Source of the DNA: Enterobacter cloacae complex sp. R_G8 | GTDB lineage: Bacteria > Pseudomonadota > Gammaproteobacteria > Enterobacterales > Enterobacteriaceae | DNA: 64,000 nt | Direction of reading: 5' to 3' | Assembly: GCF_024599795.1 (NCBI RefSeq) | Contig: NZ_CP102246.1 | Coordinates: 4,464,001 to 4,528,000, forward strand | Shown: piece after piece, positions 43,016 through 52,317 of the stretch | Layout of the letters: each line of letters opens with the position of its first letter | Position numbering within the stretch: the stretch's first letter is position 1 | Notes under the pieces: generated by a model | Database searches by the model: none | Told to the model about the DNA's origin: nothing | What the model saw: only the letters and a program-made list of their open reading frames with translations | Translations under genes and position numbers: made by a program

Positions 43016-46000
43016 TTACCCTTCCTGTGCCGCAAGCGGCAGCGCAAAGGCAAAGACGGTGCCGTGCGGCTCCCGGCGGCGCGCGCTCAGTTTCCCGCAG
43101 TGCCGCTCAATGATGCTGGCACTGATGGTCAGCCCCATCCCCATGCCCTGCACTTTGGTGGAATAGAACGAGTCAAAAATCTTCTCCAGCCGCTCAGGCT
43201 CAATGCCGCTGCCGGTATCGGCTATCTCAACCAGCACTCTCCCTTCCGCGTTGCTGGTGGTAATGGTGATGGTGCAAGGGCGATCTTTCACCTCGGCCAT
43301 CGCCTCTACTGCATTCATCACCAGGTTGAGCAATACCTGCTGGATCTGCACGCTATCGCCGGTGATAAAGCTGTCACTGGCCTTCAACAGATAATCAACG
43401 CTAATGTGTCGCTGCTCAAGCTCGCTGCGCGAGAGTGCGATGATATGGTGGATCAGGTAGTGCAGATCGATGCGTGAGAAGGTTGGATCCTGCTTACGCG
43501 TCAGAGTCTGAATGCTGCGGATGATCTCCCCCGCCCGCGCGCCTTCAGCGGCGATCTCCTCCAGCCCTTCCCGCACTTTATCCAGCCGGGCAGGCTCCCG
43601 GCTGAGCCAGCGCAGGCTCGCCCCGGCGTTGGAGACGATCGACATCAGCGGCTGGTTGATCTCATGGGCGATGGAGGAGGTCAGTTGCCCGACGGTGGTG
43701 GCCCGGGAAACGCGCGCCAGATCTGCCTGCGCCACCCGCATCGCATCCTCCGCCGCACGCTGGCTGGTGATGTCGGTGATGATGCCGTAATACTCATTCA
43801 CCTCGCTGCCCACGCCCACCGGATCGCCAATGCCGAGAATATAGCGGATTGAGCCATCGGTACGGTTGATGCGGAACTCCGCCCGCATGGAGAGCCCTTC
43901 ACCTACGCTTTGGGTGACAATGGCGCTGATCCGGGCGTAATCGTCCTGATGCACAAAGGTCAGAAACTCGGCCATCGAGATCATTTTTTGCTGTTCAGGC
44001 AGGCCGAGGATGCGGGCGTACTCCTCAGAGATAAACATCAGATCCTGCTCCAGCTCCCAGCGCCAGCTGCCGGTGTGGCTGATTTGCTCGCCCAGCATCA
44101 GCGAGGTCTGGCTGGATCGCAGCTCTTTCTCCACGCGGCGACGCTGGATGTTTTCCGCCAGCAGTTCGGCATAAAGACGTGCCGTCTCCAGCGAGACCGC
44201 CGCCTGCGCCCCCAGCAGGCTCACCACGCGGGAGTGCTCGGCGGTAAAGACCTCCGGCATCAGACGGTTTTCGAGGTAGAGCACGCCCACCAGCCGCGCC
44301 TGTTTGAACATTGGGACGCACATCACGGCCGCCCCCGAGGTCACAAGATAAGGATCCTGACTGAAGGGGTGGAACTCTTCCGGCTTGCCGGTGCGGATCT
44401 CCTGCCCGGTGCGGATCACCGCCGCCAGCACCGACAGCGGCATATCGGTCGCCATCGGGACCTCTTTCACGATCCGCACCCGCACGCCGTCGGTACTGGT
44501 CCACGCGCTGGCCTCGATCTCCGGAATATGGTTGTCGCTCACGCGCAGCAGCAGGCCGCGCTGCGCCCCGGCCCGTTCAAGCAGCAGCGTCATCAGGTTT
44601 TCGATCAACCGCTCAAGGTTAATTTCTTCAGACAGCGCGCGTGACGCCTTGATCACGCTTTGCAGATCGCGGATCACTTCATTCTGTGCGAAGGCCACCG
44701 TGTCGTAGGCGCTGGCCTGCGCGGAGCTCAGAAGATGCGGGAAATCCTGCTCAAGCTGGCGCACTTTTGCCTGTGCGCCGGCGCGACCCCAGGCGGCGAT
44801 CGCCCCACGGAAGTGGGCGTCCGATGCCGTCGGGTAGCCGCAGGCAAGGGCAAAGCGCCCTGCCAGCTCGTGGGCCAGGGCATTCAGGGGATTAAAACCG
44901 CCCTCCCGCGAGAGGCGCACCGCTTTCTCATACTGCTCAAGCGCAATGCTGTTCATCCCGTCCAGACGCACGATTTCGGCGTAGATGAGTGCCTCTTTGT
45001 CGGCAAACGTGCCCGGATTAATCCGCGCCCAGAGGGCAATTTTGTCGTAATGGGCGTGAATACTGCGCCGGTGATCCGCCGAGAAGGTCTCCGGCGTCAG
45101 CTGTCTGGAAAGCGACAGGGCGCTGTAGAGATGGTAATCCAGCAGGTGAATATGGCCGGGCGCAGACCACGCGAACCAGCCCGCCTGCTCCAGCTCCCTC
45201 TGCGCGGCGGCATACTCCCCGCAGGTAAAGTGCGCCATCCCGCGGTACAGCCAGTACCAGAACAGCATGGTCGAGGTCTGCTCCGGGGCCTGCTCAGGCG
45301 CCGCCGGCAGCATCGCTTCAGGCAGCACCTGCACGGCGCTCCAGGTGCCGATCACCGGCGTACGCAGAAACTCAACATAGCCGCGCTGGAGCATCAAAAT
45401 CGTTTCGATGTCCTGGAAGTGGGTTTTGCGGACAAAGGCCAGACCGCGATCGATGCTGGTCAGCACCCCATCCAGATGATCGCCCCGCGAGAGGAAGTTG
45501 ATCACCTGGTGACAGGCCGCAAAGCAGGCCACCGTCATATCACCGTGGGTGACGGCGGCGGTAAAACAGGCCTTGGCGCACTCAATGGTGAACGACAGCG
45601 GCTGGGTCCAGACGCTGAGCTGATCGAGCGGCAGCAGGGTTTTGGCTTCAAAGGCATCGTAGCCGTGACGGTTTACCAGCTCGCGGGCCAGCGTGCCGTA
45701 CTGGAACCCAAGGCGATACTCGGCGTAGCGTTGACCAATCAACACCCCAAACCAGGCCATCGCCGTGGTGGAGGCGCCGGTGATACCGTGGTCGAGAGTC
45801 AGGTGCATCATGCGGCAGAGCAGCAAAAAGTGCAGGCGCGGACAGATAAAGCTGGCGCAAATGCTGGCACTGTAGAGCAGATTCATCACCGCTTCGGTTT
45901 CCGGGTTGTCCATCTGCGAGAGCTGAACAAAAAGAGGGTGCGGCGCGTCACCCGCGCGGTTGCAGAACTGTTCCCAGGCCTCGTCGCATTCGTTGTCTTC

Positions 46001-48598
46001 CGGGTAGTGGCTGATCTGGATACCAAAAATCCCCAGCCAGCACAGCGCCGCCTCCAGCGCCAGACGGCTGTCGGACTTTCGGATATACACTTCCACCAGC
46101 AGGTTAGCCGCCAGCGCTTTTTCGGTCAGACCGCCGGGGCAGCCGAGGATCAAATCACACAGTTCTCGGGTACGCTCCAGGTGGCCGAGCGCAAATTCAC
46201 AGCCCGCCTCTTCGATGTCGAGCATAAAGTCAGACACCGTCCCGGTATTGCCCAACGCCCTGGCGGTCTGTATGTAGCTCAGTGCCGAATGATAATCGCC
46301 CGTGCGCTTCGCCCGCCGTGCGGCCAGCAGGCTGAGTTCGCGAAACATCTGCCGCTGCGGAGCGGGCTGGATGCTGTCCAGAGCAGCCGACACGTGGTGC
46401 ACGGCGCGGAACAGCAGTTCGTTCCCCGCCGCCTGGCGCGCGGCCTCGGCCAGCAGGCTGGCGGTGGTCAGGTGCAGGTGGCTTTTTTCACCCGGGTCCA
46501 GCAGCGCAAAAGCGGCTTCCTGCACCCTGTCGTGGGTAAAGGCGTACTCTTTTTCCGTCAGCACAATGAGCTGCGCCATCACCGCCGGGTGCAGCGCGTA
46601 ACGGATTTCCGCCACCGACATCCCGACCACCCGGCACAGCATCTCCAGCTCGCCCGTGCCGCCAAGACAGGCGATGCTGCCCAGCAGTCGACGCGTTTCG
46701 TCGGGCATATCTTCGAGCTTTTCCAGCACCAGGGTGACGACGTTTTCGGTGTAATGCCGGGCTCGGATCGCCTGCAGATCGTACTGCCATTTATCCTGGT
46801 ACTTGTTGTGGACCACCAGACCGTCATCAACAATGCGGCGGAAAAACTCATGCACGAACAGCGGGTTACCGCCGGTTTTCTCGTGGATCAGCGTGGCGAG
46901 ATCGGTGGTCGTGGCGCTGCGGACGCGAAATAGCGTGCCCAGCCAGCGTGCTACCGCCTTCACCGTCAGCGACTGCGGAATAACCTCGATGGTGTTTTGC
47001 GCCGACGCCGGCAGGCTCGCGAGCTGCTGCTGTAGCGTCGGGTCGGATAACGACGCGATGTCCCGGTGCGCCACCACCACCAGCAGCGGGATGGCACCGC
47101 AGGTCACCAGCAGGTGCTTCAGCGTTTGCAGGCTGGCGGCGTCGCTCCACTGGAGATCGTCAAGCAGCAAGACCAAAGGACAGCCCTGAGAGGCAAAGGT
47201 CTTCACCAGCGCCAGTACCATATGGCTGAAGCGCGCCCGGGCATCAATGGAAAAGGTATCTGCCGAGAAGCGGGGTTTACTCTCCAGCAGCAGACCCAGC
47301 TCGGGCACCAGGCTGACGGCCAGCTCCTCATACCCCTCCAGGGCGCGTGAGAGACGGATTTTCCACTTCGCCACCTCTTCCGCGGGCAGCCCGAGCAGGT
47401 GCAGCGTCAGGGTGCGAAACGCCGAGCTTAATACACCGTAGGGTAACGTCGGGGAGAACTGATCCACTTTACCCACTGCCAGCAGCACCTTGCGCTGCTG
47501 CAGCGTTTTTAGCGCCGTCGCAATGATCGACGATTTACCGATCCCCGAGGGCCCGCCGATCGTCACCAGCTCCGGAACCATATTCTGCGCCACCCGCTCA
47601 AACGCAGCGATCACGTCGTTTGCCTGCGGATGCGCCGCAAAGAGAGAGTCCGCCAGATGGATCGCCGGCGTCCGGTCCTGCTGGCCGGGCGTAAAGGCGA
47701 CGATTTCGCCCTCCGAGGTTAACGTTGCCTGACAGCGTCGTAGATCGGCAATCAGCCCGTCGACGGTCTGGTAGCGGTTATCGGGATTCTTCTCCAGCAG
47801 CTTGAGAATGATGGTTGACAGCATGCCGGGCACATCCGGACGCATCACGTCAGGAGAAAGTGGCTCAGAAGCAATGTGGTAATGCGCCCAGTTGGTCTGC
47901 TCGTCCGCGCCCAGCTCAAACGGCAGGCGTCCGGTCAAAAGCTCATAAAGCACAATGCCGAGGCTGTAGAGATCGCTGCGGCAATCGACGGCCCGCTGTG
48001 TGCGGGTAGTGTGCTCCGGCGACATATAGGCGGGCGTTCCGCCAGAGACGGCCAGCCGGGTCTGGGAAAAGGCCCCGGAGATACTGCATGAAAGGCCAAA
48101 GCTGCCCAGACGGCAGGTGGCATCGTGATGAACGAAGATATTGCCGGGTTTGATATCGCCATGAATCAGGTTTTGCAGGTGCATCTGGCGCAGCGGCGCG
48201 CAGATCTGGATCGACAGCTCGATAAACCGCGCGATCCCGGAGATCGCCCTGCCCGCGCGTCGCGCCAGCAGCTCAAACGAAAACGGCGCATAGACCAGCG
48301 CAAAACGCCCCCGGTACTGGGTGGAGGCCACGGCGCGGATGGCCCAGTTGTCCTGCAGGTGATCGCGCAACGCGAACTCATTTTTGAGCAGCCGGGTGGC
48401 CCGCTCTTCCTCTTCGTCGCTGACCGCGGTGGCAATGATAAAGGAGCCGCCAGAATGGGGATGTCGCGCATTCATCCAGGAGATCCCGCCCTCCTGCGCC
48501 AGCACGGTAAAAATCACATCCTCTTTCAGGACAAAAACCCGCCCATCATGGAGATTTCCCTGGGCGGGCCAGAATGCAGGCAGCTCGTTTTCGTTCAT
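43016..48598 (-). CDS. Giant multi-domain sensor: Ser/Thr kinase-like, AAA ATPase, GAF, PAS, histidine kinase
   Basis: An 1860-residue protein. Residues about 20-290 are a eukaryotic-type kinase-like domain with HGDIKPGN (146-153) but GSFG (165-168) in place of DFG and no clear VAIK lysine, so phosphotransfer is doubtful. Walker A GGPSGIGKSS is at 348-357 and Walker B LVLLLDD near 475-481, then about 700 residues of helical repeats. A GAF domain is at about 1328-1477, PAS about 1505-1615, HisKA with His1645 (SSIAHEINQP), and HATPase to the end. It is last in an operon with a receiver-only protein and XapX genes. It probably senses a small molecule for the adjacent hydrolase genes. Confidence 0.93.
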   Translation of the reverse strand: MNENELPAFWPAQGNLHDGRVFVLKEDVIFTVLAQEGGISWMNARHPHSGGSFIIATAVSDEEEERATRLLKNEFALRDHLQDNWAIRAVASTQYRGRFALVYAPFSFELLARRAGRAISGIARFIELSIQICAPLRQMHLQNLIHGDIKPGNIFVHHDATCRLGSFGLSCSISGAFSQTRLAVSGGTPAYMSPEHTTRTQRAVDCRSDLYSLGIVLYELLTGRLPFELGADEQTNWAHYHIASEPLSPDVMRPDVPGMLSTIILKLLEKNPDNRYQTVDGLIADLRRCQATLTSEGEIVAFTPGQQDRTPAIHLADSLFAAHPQANDVIAAFERVAQNMVPELVTIGGPSGIGKSSIIATALKTLQQRKVLLAVGKVDQFSPTLPYGVLSSAFRTLTLHLLGLPAEEVAKWKIRLSRALEGYEELAVSLVPELGLLLESKPRFSADTFSIDARARFSHMVLALVKTFASQGCPLVLLLDDLQWSDAASLQTLKHLLVTCGAIPLLVVVAHRDIASLSDPTLQQQLASLPASAQNTIEVIPQSLTVKAVARWLGTLFRVRSATTTDLATLIHEKTGGNPLFVHEFFRRIVDDGLVVHNKYQDKWQYDLQAIRARHYTENVVTLVLEKLEDMPDETRRLLGSIACLGGTGELEMLCRVVGMSVAEIRYALHPAVMAQLIVLTEKEYAFTHDRVQEAAFALLDPGEKSHLHLTTASLLAEAARQAAGNELLFRAVHHVSAALDSIQPAPQRQMFRELSLLAARRAKRTGDYHSALSYIQTARALGNTGTVSDFMLDIEEAGCEFALGHLERTRELCDLILGCPGGLTEKALAANLLVEVYIRKSDSRLALEAALCWLGIFGIQISHYPEDNECDEAWEQFCNRAGDAPHPLFVQLSQMDNPETEAVMNLLYSASICASFICPRLHFLLLCRMMHLTLDHGITGASTTAMAWFGVLIGQRYAEYRLGFQYGTLARELVNRHGYDAFEAKTLLPLDQLSVWTQPLSFTIECAKACFTAAVTHGDMTVACFAACHQVINFLSRGDHLDGVLTSIDRGLAFVRKTHFQDIETILMLQRGYVEFLRTPVIGTWSAVQVLPEAMLPAAPEQAPEQTSTMLFWYWLYRGMAHFTCGEYAAAQRELEQAGWFAWSAPGHIHLLDYHLYSALSLSRQLTPETFSADHRRSIHAHYDKIALWARINPGTFADKEALIYAEIVRLDGMNSIALEQYEKAVRLSREGGFNPLNALAHELAGRFALACGYPTASDAHFRGAIAAWGRAGAQAKVRQLEQDFPHLLSSAQASAYDTVAFAQNEVIRDLQSVIKASRALSEEINLERLIENLMTLLLERAGAQRGLLLRVSDNHIPEIEASAWTSTDGVRVRIVKEVPMATDMPLSVLAAVIRTGQEIRTGKPEEFHPFSQDPYLVTSGAAVMCVPMFKQARLVGVLYLENRLMPEVFTAEHSRVVSLLGAQAAVSLETARLYAELLAENIQRRRVEKELRSSQTSLMLGEQISHTGSWRWELEQDLMFISEEYARILGLPEQQKMISMAEFLTFVHQDDYARISAIVTQSVGEGLSMRAEFRINRTDGSIRYILGIGDPVGVGSEVNEYYGIITDITSQRAAEDAMRVAQADLARVSRATTVGQLTSSIAHEINQPLMSIVSNAGASLRWLSREPARLDKVREGLEEIAAEGARAGEIIRSIQTLTRKQDPTFSRIDLHYLIHHIIALSRSELEQRHISVDYLLKASDSFITGDSVQIQQVLLNLVMNAVEAMAEVKDRPCTITITTSNAEGRVLVEIADTGSGIEPERLEKIFDSFYSTKVQGMGMGLTISASIIERHCGKLSARRREPHGTVFAFALPLAAQEG

Positions 48599-48607
48599 CC
48601 GCGATCC

Positions 48608-48988
48608 TTATTGTCGGCGGGCCAGCTCCCGCTGAATATGATCCAGCAGAATATCGATGTTAATGGGCTTACGCAAAAATGCAGCGGCGCCCAGGCTAAG
48701 GGCGTACCGCTGCATATTTTCATCAGCATGACCGGAGATAAAGAGCACGGGCGGTGGCGGTGCGGCCAGCAGCCGCAGCTTTTCGAACAGCTCCAGGCCA
48801 CTCATGCCCCGCAGCTTGATATCGGTGATCACCAGGGCCGCATTCGGCAGCGCGAAAGGGTGGCTCAGAAACACCTCTGCCGAATCAAAGGCATGGGTCG
48901 CATACCCTTCCGACTCCAGGAGGTTACTCAGCCCGCTGCGGACAGAACGTTCGTCATCAATGATGGCAATGCGCCACGGCAGCGTCAT
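48608..48988 (-). CDS. Receiver-only (stand-alone REC) protein
   Basis: A 126-residue receiver domain without output: acidic pocket IDDE, phospho-acceptor Asp in LVITDIKLRGMSG, and Lys in FLRKPINID. The start at 48988 follows GAGGA at 8-nt spacing. It is 9 bp upstream of the giant kinase gene and is probably a phosphate sink, relay or feedback element in its signalling. A CheY-like role in motility is less likely given the context. Confidence 0.9.
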   Translation of the reverse strand: MTLPWRIAIIDDERSVRSGLSNLLESEGYATHAFDSAEVFLSHPFALPNAALVITDIKLRGMSGLELFEKLRLLAAPPPPVLFISGHADENMQRYALSLGAAAFLRKPINIDILLDHIQRELARRQ

Positions 48989-49011
48989 GCGGTCTTTCCT
49001 CAAACAAATCA

Positions 49012-49272
49012 TTAAACGTCGCGATTTTCCTTCGCAGGCGCGGGAGGCGCCGTGCCGCTGATTTTCGGCACACATTCGTGACGAAACCAGGCAAGGGTCA
49101 GCGGCTCGCGACTCATCAGCCGACGTCCCACCGGGATCAACTGTTCGCCGACCAGCATACCAAACAGGCCAAGCAGGGCGACAACCGGCGGTGCCGGAGA
49201 ATGGACATCGAGCAGAGCGTAAATTACCCCAGCCACTACGCCGCACACCAGCGAAATTATCCAGGCCTTCAT
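49012..49272 (-). CDS. XapX-domain small membrane protein
   Basis: An 86-residue protein. Residues 1-50 form two membrane helices around the XapX (DUF1427) motif HSPAPPVVALLGLFGMLVGEQ; the C-terminal 35 residues are a hydrophilic tail with a Pro-rich part. XapX proteins are named for the motif and lack a known function. It overlaps the second xapX gene by 4 bp, so the two are probably translated together and may form a hetero-oligomer. Confidence 0.85.
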   Translation of the reverse strand: MKAWIISLVCGVVAGVIYALLDVHSPAPPVVALLGLFGMLVGEQLIPVGRRLMSREPLTLAWFRHECVPKISGTAPPAPAKENRDV

Positions 49273-49481
49273 GACGACTCTCCTGCCGGATGGTGAACCA
49301 CTACCGGAACACTGGCTACGCTGTCGCGGGCTAACAGATGGCGCGTCGCCTGCTCCCCGGCCAGCATCCCCAGCAGACCAATCAGCGCCAGCGCAGGCGG
49401 CGCGGGAGAGCGTACCTTCAGCACGGCATACATCAGGCCGATCAACACGCCTGCCGCAAGGGATATCAACCCTGTACTCAT
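49269..49481 (-). CDS. Second XapX-domain small membrane protein
   Basis: A 70-residue paralogue of the neighbour. It has two membrane helices with the motif RSPAPPALALIGLLGMLAGEQ and a short hydrophilic tail. It lies 60 bp downstream of the ycaC-like gene. The pair with the next gene looks like a tandem duplication that has diverged in the tail. Confidence 0.85.
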   Translation of the reverse strand: MSTGLISLAAGVLIGLMYAVLKVRSPAPPALALIGLLGMLAGEQATRHLLARDSVASVPVVVHHPAGESS

Positions 49482-49541
49482 AGAGAACTCCAGAAAGCAG
49501 TCAGTGGCAGGCCGGATGAGGGACCAGCCTGCCGCCGGGAC

Positions 49542-50228
49542 TTAGCGGGCCGGAACTGGCGCTAAGGTACGGTGCTCGCTCTTCTGGCGAGACGGCGCTT
49601 TGTGCACCATGGTGTAAGCGTAATCGACGCCCATGCCGTACGCGCCGGAGTGCTCACGCACGATGTCCATCACCGCGGTGTAGGTCTCTTTACGCGCCCA
49701 GTCACGCTGCCACTCCAGCATCACCTGCTGCCAGGTCACCGGGATCACGCCCGCCTGGATCATGCGCTGCATGGCGAAGTCGTGGGCTTCTTTTGAGGTA
49801 CCACCGGAGGCGTCCGCCACCATATAGATCTCGTAATCGCCTTCCAGCATCGCGCACAGGGCAAAGCTGTTGTTGCACACTTCGGTCCACAGACCGGCAA
49901 CCACCACCTTCTTCTTGCCGTTGGCTTTCAGCGCGTCACGCACTTTCTGGTCATCCCAGGAGTTCATGGAGGTACGCTCCAGGATGTCCTGGCCCGGGAA
50001 CACGTCCAGCAGCTCCGGGTAGGTGTTACCGGAGAAGCTTTCGGTCTCTACGGTGGTGATGATGGTCGGGATGTTGAACACTTTGGCCGCTTTCGCCAGC
50101 GCCACGGTGTTGTTTTTCAGCACCTGGCGGTCAATAGACTGCACGCCAAACGCCATCTGTGGCTGGTGGTCGATGAAAATAATCTGACAGTTCGCAGGGG
50201 TTAAAACTTCGAGCTTTGAAGTGGTCAT
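49542..50228 (-). CDS. YcaC-like isochorismatase-family hydrolase
   Basis: A 228-residue cysteine hydrolase. Catalytic residues are Asp20 (IFIDHQPQM) and Cys118 (LWTEVCNNS), with Lys106/Lys107 between, as in YcaC. The family acts on amides or isochorismate-like compounds; the YcaC substrate is still unknown. It is first in the operon with two xapX genes, the receiver protein and the giant sensor, and is divergent from the amidohydrolase operon. The divergent region has an ordered GTATA repeat array. Confidence 0.87.
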   Translation of the reverse strand: MTTSKLEVLTPANCQIIFIDHQPQMAFGVQSIDRQVLKNNTVALAKAAKVFNIPTIITTVETESFSGNTYPELLDVFPGQDILERTSMNSWDDQKVRDALKANGKKKVVVAGLWTEVCNNSFALCAMLEGDYEIYMVADASGGTSKEAHDFAMQRMIQAGVIPVTWQQVMLEWQRDWARKETYTAVMDIVREHSGAYGMGVDYAYTMVHKAPSRQKSEHRTLAPVPAR

Positions 50229-50328
50229 AGCATTTTCCAGTGGTTAAGGGTGAAATCGCCGTGAGTGCCACGACGATAAAGTCACCCTCATCCTGCGGTT
50301 TTCCGTCCCTGTGCGTAATTATCTCTTC

Positions 50329-50392
50329 GTATAGTTAACCTTAGGTATAGTTATACTTTGGTATACCTATCCTATTGTATAACTGGATCTTT
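50329..50392. promoter_or_regulatory. Four GTATA iterons at exact 16-bp spacing in the ycaC/amidohydrolase divergent promoter
   Basis: GTATA begins at 50329, 50345, 50361 and 50377. The first two units are GTATAGTTAACCTTAG and GTATAGTTATACTTTG; the third and fourth begin GTATACCTATCC and GTATAACTGG. The second and third units also contain internal palindromes (GTATA-GT-TATAC; GTATAC). The array lies 54 bp before the amidohydrolase start and 101 bp from the ycaC start. It is probably the operator for the FixJ-like regulator or another factor. Confidence 0.7.
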
Positions 50393-50445
50393 GCCGAAAC
50401 CGGTTCCCATAATCCTGACCATTCCCCTCTCAGTCAGGAGCAGTT

Positions 50446-52317
50446 ATGGTTACCCTTGGAAAAGCCGATCTCATTCTGGTTAATGGCCAGTTTCACACCG
50501 TCGATCGCGAGAATCCTGTCGCCGAAGCCGTCGCCGTGCGCGACGGTAAATTCCTGGAAGTGGGTACCGTCGCCGAGGTGATGCAACACCACTGCGACGG
50601 CACCAAAGTGGTCGATTTAAAAGGCCACACCGCCATCCCCGGCCTGAACGACTCCCACCTGCACCTCATTCGCGGCGGGCTGAACTACAACCTCGAGCTG
50701 CGCTGGGAAGGTGTCCCTTCGCTGGCCGATGCCCTGCGGATGCTGAAAGAGCAGGCCCTGCGCACGCCGTCGCCCCAGTGGGTGCGCGTGGTGGGCGGCT
50801 GGACCGAGTTTCAGTTTGCCGAGCGCCGCATGCCAACTCTGGATGAGATCAACGACGCCGCGCCGGACACCCCGGTCTTCATCCTGCACCTGTACGACCG
50901 CGCCCTGCTCAACCGCGCGGCGCTGAAGGTGGTGGGTTATACCAAAGACACGCCGAACCCGCCGGGCGGTGAGATCCAGCGCGACGCCAACGGCAACCCG
51001 ACCGGGATGCTGATTGCCCGTCCTAACGCCATGATCCTCTACGCCACGCTGGCCAAAGGGCCGAAGCTGCCGCTGGAGCAGCAGGTCAACTCCACCCGCC
51101 AGTTCATGCGCGAGCTGAACCGCCTGGGGCTGACCAGCGCCATCGACGCGGGCGGCGGCTTCCAGAACTACCCGGAAGATTACGAGGTGATTGCCGAGCT
51201 GCACGAGAAAAAGCAGATGACCGTCCGCATCGCCTACAACCTCTTTACCCAGCGTCCGGGCCACGAGCTGGAAGACTTTGAGAAATGGACCGACATGCTC
51301 ACGCCGGGCCAGGGCAGCGATTTCTTCCGCCACAACGGCGCGGGCGAGATGCTGGTCTTCTCCGCTGCCGACTTCGAAGATTTCCTCGAACCGCGCCCTG
51401 ACCTCGCGCCGGGCATGGAGGATGAGCTGGAGCGCGTGGTGCGCCATCTGGTAGAGCACCGCTGGCCGTTCCGCCTGCACGCCACCTACAACGAGTCCAT
51501 CAGCCGCATGCTGGATGTGTTCGAAAAAGTGAACCGCGACATTCCGTTCAACGGTCTGCACTGGTTCTTCGACCATGCGGAAACCGTCACCCAGGCCAAC
51601 ATCGACCGCATCAAAGCGCTCGGCGGCGGCATTGCCGTGCAGCACCGCATGGCCTTCCAGGGCGAATACTTTGCCGAGCGTTACGGCATTGAAGCCACCC
51701 GCCATACGCCACCGGTGGCAAAAATGCTCGAGACCGGCGTACCGGTGGGCTTAGGCACCGATGCCACCCGCGTGGCGAGCTACAACCCGTGGACCGCCCT
51801 CTACTGGCTGGTCTCCGGCCGTACCGTCGGCGGGATGCAGATGTACGACCACAGCGCCCGACTGGATCGCGATACCGCCCTGATGCTCTGGACCCAGGGC
51901 AGCGCGTGGTTCTCCAGCGAGCAGAACCAGAAGGGGCAGATCAAGGTCGGCCAGCTCGCTGATCTGGCCGTGCTGAGCAAAGACTACTTCCGCGTGCCGG
52001 AAGAGGAGATCAAGGGCATCGAGTCCGTTCTCACCGTGGTCAACGGCGATATCGTCTACGCCGCAGGTACCTTTGGCCCGCTGGCCCCGCCAGCCATTCC
52101 GGTTCTGCCCGAGTGGTCACCGGTGGTAAAAGTCCCTGGCCACTACCGCAGCGCACCGCCACAGGCCACCCGCGTAGGTATGAATGCCGTCCACCACTGC
52201 AGCGGCCCGTGCGGGGTTCACAGCCACCAGCATGACTTTGCGCGCACGTCAGAGATGCCGGTGTCCGACGATAACGCTTTCTGGGGGGCGCTGGGCTGCA
52301 GCTGCTTTGCATTCTGA
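50446..52317 (+). CDS. YtcJ-like amidohydrolase (amidohydrolase family 3)
   Basis: A 623-residue metal-dependent hydrolase. It opens with the composite beta-sandwich ADLILVNGQFHTVDRE, has the HxH metal motif in GLNDSHLHLIRGG, and later GTDATRVASYNPW with the conserved Asp. N-substituted formamide deformylase belongs to this family, but the substrate here is not known. The C-terminal 40 residues are unusual: four Cys and five His, including HHCSGPCGVHSHQH and GCSCFAF. It begins a four-gene operon with DoxX, MFS and hydrolase; its stop overlaps the DoxX gene. Confidence 0.87.
   Translation: MVTLGKADLILVNGQFHTVDRENPVAEAVAVRDGKFLEVGTVAEVMQHHCDGTKVVDLKGHTAIPGLNDSHLHLIRGGLNYNLELRWEGVPSLADALRMLKEQALRTPSPQWVRVVGGWTEFQFAERRMPTLDEINDAAPDTPVFILHLYDRALLNRAALKVVGYTKDTPNPPGGEIQRDANGNPTGMLIARPNAMILYATLAKGPKLPLEQQVNSTRQFMRELNRLGLTSAIDAGGGFQNYPEDYEVIAELHEKKQMTVRIAYNLFTQRPGHELEDFEKWTDMLTPGQGSDFFRHNGAGEMLVFSAADFEDFLEPRPDLAPGMEDELERVVRHLVEHRWPFRLHATYNESISRMLDVFEKVNRDIPFNGLHWFFDHAETVTQANIDRIKALGGGIAVQHRMAFQGEYFAERYGIEATRHTPPVAKMLETGVPVGLGTDATRVASYNPWTALYWLVSGRTVGGMQMYDHSARLDRDTALMLWTQGSAWFSSEQNQKGQIKVGQLADLAVLSKDYFRVPEEEIKGIESVLTVVNGDIVYAAGTFGPLAPPAIPVLPEWSPVVKVPGHYRSAPPQATRVGMNAVHHCSGPCGVHSHQHDFARTSEMPVSDDNAFWGALGCSCFAF

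Noticed and set aside
44660..46933. A 757-codon open frame on the plus strand inside the giant sensor gene
   Set aside because: The opposite strand has clear domain motifs throughout. The plus frame is Arg/His/Gln-rich with no recognisable motif, typical of antisense reading in GC-rich sequence.
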